NCBI RefSeq assembly: GCF_003609775.1
Contig: NZ_AP018050.1
Span: 868,001-932,000 of the forward strand
Length of the DNA: 64,000 nt
DNA from: Prevotella melaninogenica
GTDB taxonomy: Bacteria > Bacteroidota > Bacteroidia > Bacteroidales > Bacteroidaceae
Reading direction: 5' to 3'
Shown: positions 59,935 to 64,000 of the stretch, in pieces
How positions within the stretch are numbered: position 1 is the stretch's first letter
How the letters are laid out: the number at the start of each line of letters is the position of its first letter
Notes under the pieces: generated by a model
Told to the model about the DNA's origin: nothing
What the model saw: the letters and a program-made list of their open reading frames with translations, nothing else
Database searches by the model: none
Made by a program: the position numbers and the translations under genes

Positions 59935-61155
59935 ATGAGTAATTTACAACTATCGCCGATGCGAAAGACAATAGTGGGAGTACAATTCCTCTTTGTTGCT
60001 TTCGGTGCTACTGTTCTCGTCCCTTTGCTCGTGGGACTTGACCCAGCAACAGCGTTATTCACAGCAGGTTTAGGAACATTTATCTTTCATTTGGTTACGA
60101 AAGGTAAGGTTCCTATTTTTTTGGGCTCTTCCTTTGCCTTTATCGCTCCAATTATCTCTGCTTCAAAGCAGTGGGGTATGCCCGGAACATTGGCAGGAAT
60201 AGCTGGTGTTGCACTTGTTTATTTCGTGATGTCAGCACTGATTAAATGGCAAGGAAAGAAACTGTTGGATAAGCTTTTCCCACCCGTTGTTATTGGTCCT
60301 GTTATCATTCTGATTGGTCTTTCTCTGTCAAAGGCGGCAGTAGACATGGCGAAAACAAACTGGCTCATAGCCTTTATCTCATTGGGAACGGCTGTGACAG
60401 TTCTCTCTATGGGACGTGGCTTGATGAAGTTAGTTCCTGTAATTTGCGGTATTGCTGTAGGTTATACCGTAGCTGCCTTTATGGGTATTATTGATTTCTC
60501 AGGTGTAGAGGCTGCGCCTTGGTTTGCCTTGCCACCTGCATTAGCCAATTTCCAGATGCCACAGTTTGCTTGGGAACCATTCCTTTATATGATTCCTGTG
60601 GCGATAGCTCCTGTGATTGAGCATGTGGGTGATGTGTATGTGGTAAGTGCTGTGGCGGATAAAGACTTTACAAAGTCACCAGGTTTGCATCGTACGATGT
60701 TGGGTGATGGTTTAGCTTGTTTGGCAGCTTGCTTTTTTGGTGGCCCTCCAGTGACAACTTATAGTGAGGTGACTGGTGCGATGAGTATTACAAAGGTGAC
60801 CCATCCTCAGGTAATCCGTATTGCTGCTGCAACAGCTATTGTCTTCTCAGTAATCGGAAAGTTGAGTGCGCTTCTGCAGAGTATTCCTCCTGCAGTCTTA
60901 GGAGGAATCATGTTATTGCTTTTTGGTACGATTGCTTCTGTGGGTATTCAGAACCTTATTCAGCATAAGGTAGACTTCAACCGCACACGCAATATCATTA
61001 TTATCTCTGTTACATTGACGATGGGTATTGGTGGTGCTGTACTGCAGTGGGGTAGCTTCTCTATTAGTGGTATTGGACTTTCAGCTATGGTGGGCGTTAT
61101 CTTGAACCTGATATTGCCACCTGCAAAGGAGAAAAAGAGCGAGGGTAATTCATAA
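59935..61155 (+). CDS. NCS2 family uracil/xanthine permease (UraA-like)
   Basis: 406 residues, about 12-14 hydrophobic segments. MRKTIVGVQFLFVAFGATVL, VPIFLGSSFAFIAP, VIEHVGDVYVVSAV and FGGPPVTTYSEVTGAM are the nucleobase/ascorbate transporter signatures (UraA subfamily). Imports uracil or a related base by proton symport. It stands alone. A CAAAAGGGC element and a TANNTTTG box lie upstream. Confidence 0.9.
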   Translation: MSNLQLSPMRKTIVGVQFLFVAFGATVLVPLLVGLDPATALFTAGLGTFIFHLVTKGKVPIFLGSSFAFIAPIISASKQWGMPGTLAGIAGVALVYFVMSALIKWQGKKLLDKLFPPVVIGPVIILIGLSLSKAAVDMAKTNWLIAFISLGTAVTVLSMGRGLMKLVPVICGIAVGYTVAAFMGIIDFSGVEAAPWFALPPALANFQMPQFAWEPFLYMIPVAIAPVIEHVGDVYVVSAVADKDFTKSPGLHRTMLGDGLACLAACFFGGPPVTTYSEVTGAMSITKVTHPQVIRIAAATAIVFSVIGKLSALLQSIPPAVLGGIMLLLFGTIASVGIQNLIQHKVDFNRTRNIIIISVTLTMGIGGAVLQWGSFSISGIGLSAMVGVILNLILPPAKEKKSEGNS

Positions 61156-61182
61156 TTTATAATTCAGAATTCATAATGATGA
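61149..61182 (+). repeat. AATTCAT heptamers after the UraA-type gene
   Basis: AATTCATAATTTATAATTCAG then AATTCATAATGATGATTACC, overlapping the permease stop region. It is a member of the family at 18721 and 24643. Confidence 0.7.
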
Positions 61183-61266
61183 TTACCGTTATTTGCGGTG
61201 TTTATTGATATGAGTAGCGAGTTTGCTGGTAAAGATCTTCACTTGTAAAGCTATTCACTTGTAAAA

Positions 61267-61318
61267 TAAATATTGGGCAGATAGGAATAACAAATCCTAT
61301 TTGCCCAATATTTTGTAT
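61267..61318 (+). terminator. Bidirectional terminator between the UraA-type gene and the gene at 61329
   Basis: AATATTGGGCAGATAGGA pairs with TCCTATTTGCCCAATATT around ATAACAAA, one mismatch, then TTGTATAAAGG. It serves convergent genes. Confidence 0.88.
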
Positions 61319-61328
61319 AAAGGGGGCT

Positions 61329-61655
61329 TTACCCACCAATAGAATCTTTGTATTGTTGTTTTATCTTTTCTTCGAGTTCTGCTAATGTCTGCTTGCTGTT
61401 GAATAGACTTTTGATAAGGCGATAGCCCAACCATATCACGAGCATACCCACAAGGGCAAGGAGATATTGAAGTACAATGCTGTTTACAATCGTCTTTGTA
61501 TAGTTCTCACAGATAATAAAACCAGCAATGAAGATGACATAGTCAATCCAGCCCGAACCATTATAGCTCTGGGTAATACGCTGATACTCTTCGTTGTTGG
61601 CAAGAATCTCTTTGCGATTCTCAGCCCATTTCTTTTCAAATTCTTCGTTGGTCAT
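61329..61655 (-). CDS. Small membrane protein of unknown function
   Basis: 108 residues: a charged N-terminal helix (MTNEEFEKKWAENRKEIL), two transmembrane helices (YVIFIAGFIICENY-type and LALVGMLVIWLGYRLI) and a charged C-terminal tail. Family not recognised. Its leader contains a degenerate GTTGGGT run (61668-61700). Confidence 0.65.
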   Translation of the reverse strand: MTNEEFEKKWAENRKEILANNEEYQRITQSYNGSGWIDYVIFIAGFIICENYTKTIVNSIVLQYLLALVGMLVIWLGYRLIKSLFNSKQTLAELEEKIKQQYKDSIGG

Positions 61656-61712
61656 GGGAGGATTAGGTGTTGGATGGTGAATATTGGGTGTTGATGAATA
61701 TTAGTGATGTAC

Positions 61713-62981
61713 TTATACCTTCATTAAATCGCTCATAACGGAGTCGCTGACATAGATACCATCACGAGTAAGATGAAGCCAACCATTGTCTTCTATCAAT
61801 AAACCTTGTTGTTGTAAAGGCTTGGCGAGGCGCATGAGATAAGCTTGGTATTCAGCAGAGAGCGTTGAAAGATTAATTCCTTCACACGTGCGGAGGGCTG
61901 TCATAATCATATCGTTATAATGTGTATCTGCATCGATTACCTCTTCTTCGCTTGGTAGTCTGTCTTCTTCAATTGCAATAATATAAGCCTTAGTATCTGC
62001 TATATTCCAACTTCTCTTACCATTGCCGTAGGAATGAGCAGAGGCTCCGATGCCAATATAAGGTACATTATGCCAATACGAACTATTGTGTTGGGAACGG
62101 AAAGGACTTGGGACTTTGAACTTTGAACTTTGAACTTTGAACTTTGAACTTTGAGGTTTGAGGTTTGAGGTTTGAACTTTAAGCTTGGCAAAGTTACTAA
62201 TCTCATATTGTTCATAACCAGCTTCGGCTAAGTGGTCGATGAGAGTGTCGTACATCTGACGATAAAGTTCGTCGTCCATATCCTTGACCTTTCCCGCTTG
62301 AAGAAGGCGATAGAGGGGAGTCCCTTCTTCATACATAAGACTATATGCTGAGATATGCTCAATGTCTAATGCAAGCAATCGCTCAATGTCTTCTTTCCAT
62401 TCTTCAAGTGTTTCATTGGGAAAGCCAAACATAAGGTCTACCGATATGTTTTCAATGTTTACGTTTCTTAGGCGTTTGACCGCTGTTTCTACCTCGTCAG
62501 CTGTATGTCTACGATGCAGGAAGCGTAAGCGTTCATCTGAGAAAGTCTGCGCTCCCATAGAGATTCGATTGATAGGAAGAGAACGCAAGTTCTGTGCAAA
62601 CTCTTCCGTTACATCATCGGGGTTACACTCCATTGTGACTTCGATAGGAGTCGCTGTGATGCAAGTGTTGTTCTCTATATCCCATTCTAAACCAATGTGA
62701 TATACCTCATTTATTGTCTGGAATATCTTCTTTAGACTCTCGAAAGAAAGTTGGGAAGGAGTGCCACCACCCAAATAGATAGTTGACAAACCGCTTGTTC
62801 TTCCACCAAAATAGTCGTCGTCCTTCTCCGTACGCAGTTCCATCTCATGGCAGATAGCTTTCACATAGCGTTCTTCTACAGAAAGTCTTTCGTCCTTTTT
62901 CTTTGCGGGCACAGTAGAATAGAAACCACAGTAAATGCAGCGACTGGCACAGAAAGGAATGTGAATGTATAATCCTGACAT
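61713..62981 (-). CDS. hemW: HemW-like radical SAM protein with a heptamer-coded insertion
   Basis: 422 residues. The N-terminal radical SAM cluster is CASRCIYCGF (CxxxCxxC), followed by LYLGGGTPSQLS-type residues and METCNPDD-like context (TMECNPDDV), IRISMGAQTF-type motif (NRISMGAQTFSDERLRFLHRR) and the C-terminal wHTH-like region. HemW is a heme-binding chaperone and not the coproporphyrinogen oxidase HemN, from which it is often misnamed. About residues 265-291 (SSKFKVQSSKFKV) are coded by GAACTTT heptamers, inserted in frame between conserved blocks. Function probably kept, but the loop is lengthened. Confidence 0.9.
   Translation of the reverse strand: MSGLYIHIPFCASRCIYCGFYSTVPAKKKDERLSVEERYVKAICHEMELRTEKDDDYFGGRTSGLSTIYLGGGTPSQLSFESLKKIFQTINEVYHIGLEWDIENNTCITATPIEVTMECNPDDVTEEFAQNLRSLPINRISMGAQTFSDERLRFLHRRHTADEVETAVKRLRNVNIENISVDLMFGFPNETLEEWKEDIERLLALDIEHISAYSLMYEEGTPLYRLLQAGKVKDMDDELYRQMYDTLIDHLAEAGYEQYEISNFAKLKVQTSNLKPQSSKFKVQSSKFKVPSPFRSQHNSSYWHNVPYIGIGASAHSYGNGKRSWNIADTKAYIIAIEEDRLPSEEEVIDADTHYNDMIMTALRTCEGINLSTLSAEYQAYLMRLAKPLQQQGLLIEDNGWLHLTRDGIYVSDSVMSDLMKV
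62107..62177 (-). repeat. GAACTTT heptamers inside hemW
   Basis: About ten degenerate 7-bp units, on the minus strand coding SSKFKVQ-like heptads (21 bp = 3 units = 7 codons). Copy changes not in multiples of three would shift the frame. Confidence 0.85.
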
Positions 62982-63185
62982 GATAAGTGTATATGCGTAT
63001 ATATTAATGTATGCCTTACAAGAAGTAATGCAAATGTACTAATAAGTTTTAAAAGATTTCGTTTTTTTCGTAAGAAACTTTGGTGCTTTCGATGAAAATG
63101 TATAACTTAGACCGCAGAATTGATGAGCTACGGCTTGTCCCTTGAGACGAAATAAATTATTACTAACAGCTTAAATCTATCAGAT

Positions 63186-64000
63186 ATGAGAGTATATCAG
63201 ACAAACGAGATTAAGAACATTGCCTTGGTTGGCAGTGCCGGTAGCGGCAAGACTACTCTTGCCGAAAGTATGTTGTTCGAAGCTGGTGTCATTAAGCGCC
63301 GCGGTTCAGTAGAAGCTAAGAATACTGTTAGCGATTATTTCCCTGTTGAGCAGGAGTATGGCTACTCAGTGTTCCCAACAGTATTCCATGTTGAGTGGAA
63401 TAATAAGAAACTGAATATCATTGACTGTCCAGGTAGTGATGACTTCGTAGGTGGCGCTATTACTGCCCTCAATGTAACCGATGAGGCTGTTATTCTTATC
63501 AATGGTCAGTATGGACCAGAGGTAGGTACACAGAACAATTTCCGCTATACCGAAAAACTCAAGAAGCCTGTTATCTTCCTTATTAACCAGTTGGATTCTG
63601 ACAAGTGTGACTTTGATAACCTCATTTCCAATATGCAGGAGATTTATGGTTCAAAGTGTGTTCCTGTGCAGTATCCTATTGAGACAGGTCCTGGTTTCAA
63701 CAGTTTGATTGACGTTCTGTTGATGAAGAAATATAGTTGGAAGCCAGAAGGAGGCGAACCTATTATTGAGGATATCCCGGCAGACCAGATGGATAAGGCG
63801 ATGGAACTTCATAAGGCGCTCGTTGAGGCTGCTGCCGAGAATGATGAAGGCTTGATGGAGAAGTTCTTTGAAGAGGAGACACTGACAGAGGATGAGTTGC
63901 GTACAGGTATCCGTAAGGGTCTTGTAACCCGTTCTATCTTCCCTGTTTTCTGTGTTTGTGCAGGTAAGAGTATGGGTGTTCGTCGTCTGATGGAGTTCTT
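63186..64000 (+). CDS. EF-G-like translational GTPase, partial (3' end beyond window)
   Basis: 271 visible residues from ATG at 63186. GTPase motifs: GSAGSGKTTLAE (P-loop), IDCPGSDDFVGG (G3, DxPG), INQLD (G4, unusual NQxD for NKxD). The P-loop GSAGSGKT, where canonical EF-G has AHIDAGKT, and the NQLD motif suggest an EF-G paralogue (EF-G2-like or ribosome-associated GTPase) rather than canonical FusA. It starts 204 bp after hemW, divergently oriented. The stop is beyond the window. Confidence 0.85.
   Translation, partial: MRVYQTNEIKNIALVGSAGSGKTTLAESMLFEAGVIKRRGSVEAKNTVSDYFPVEQEYGYSVFPTVFHVEWNNKKLNIIDCPGSDDFVGGAITALNVTDEAVILINGQYGPEVGTQNNFRYTEKLKKPVIFLINQLDSDKCDFDNLISNMQEIYGSKCVPVQYPIETGPGFNSLIDVLLMKKYSWKPEGGEPIIEDIPADQMDKAMELHKALVEAAAENDEGLMEKFFEEETLTEDELRTGIRKGLVTRSIFPVFCVCAGKSMGVRRLMEF

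Overview
The window is 64 kb of a Bacteroidota chromosome, most likely an oral-type Prevotella or a close relative. This rests on TANNTTTG (-7) plus TTTG (-33) promoters, a type IX secretion sorting domain on a C10 cysteine protease, a GldB-like lipoprotein, a TonB-dependent receptor, and Bacteroidota-type alpha-2-macroglobulin, MetA, PepO and Dcp proteins. The species is inferred. The left edge cuts a lipoprotein gene and the right edge cuts an EF-G-like GTPase gene. I saw no rRNA, tRNA, CRISPR array or insertion-sequence transposase.

Layout. 0-5 kb: lipoproteins, the tRNA-modification enzyme MtaB overlapping a family 2 glycosyltransferase, and a GldB homologue. 5.4-9.9 kb: five tandem paralogues plus one deletion remnant, sharing a four-cysteine N-terminal domain, an internal hydrophobic segment, a carboxypeptidase-regulatory-like beta domain and a basic SHKEK tail; the last overlaps a small radical SAM gene. 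10-24.6 kb: alpha-2-macroglobulin, IspH, a sugar transporter, a YtxH/holin-like envelope operon, SPOR lipoprotein, RuvX, peptide deformylase, a TPR protein and ThrS. 25-26.4 kb: infC-rpmI-rplT. 26.4-35.8 kb: a 69-bp tandem repeat, small membrane and secreted proteins, Tex, an L,D-transpeptidase and the peptidase Dcp. 36.6-45.4 kb: an ABC-F ATPase, PepO, MetA, a U32-family protein and a zinc-ribbon membrane protein. 45.9-54.2 kb: a TonB-dependent receptor, then a 5.4-kb island holding a secreted C10 protease and a cholesterol-dependent-cytolysin-like (CDC-like) lipoprotein between near-identical 215-bp direct repeats. 54-64 kb: a YhcH-family protein, an SLC13 transporter with a lipoprotein, an iron/cobalamin-type binding protein and permease, a UraA-type permease, HemW and the EF-G-like gene.

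Two gene systems stand out. The first is the cysteine-motif paralogue array with its radical SAM partner, which looks like an uncharacterised maturation system. The second is the cytolysin-like lipoprotein with its protease between direct repeats, which looks like a mobile or recombining antagonism cassette.

The window is also rich in small repeats. GC-rich palindromes sit after stop codons and in frame inside at least seven proteins (four places in Tex). Heptanucleotide tandem repeats lie in leaders and at gene ends; four copies lie just after the U32 start codon, where slippage would change the reading frame. Two families of intergenic elements are built from 21-23 bp sub-repeats: five copies of a CAAAAGGGC type and three of a GTGCTAAGCC type.
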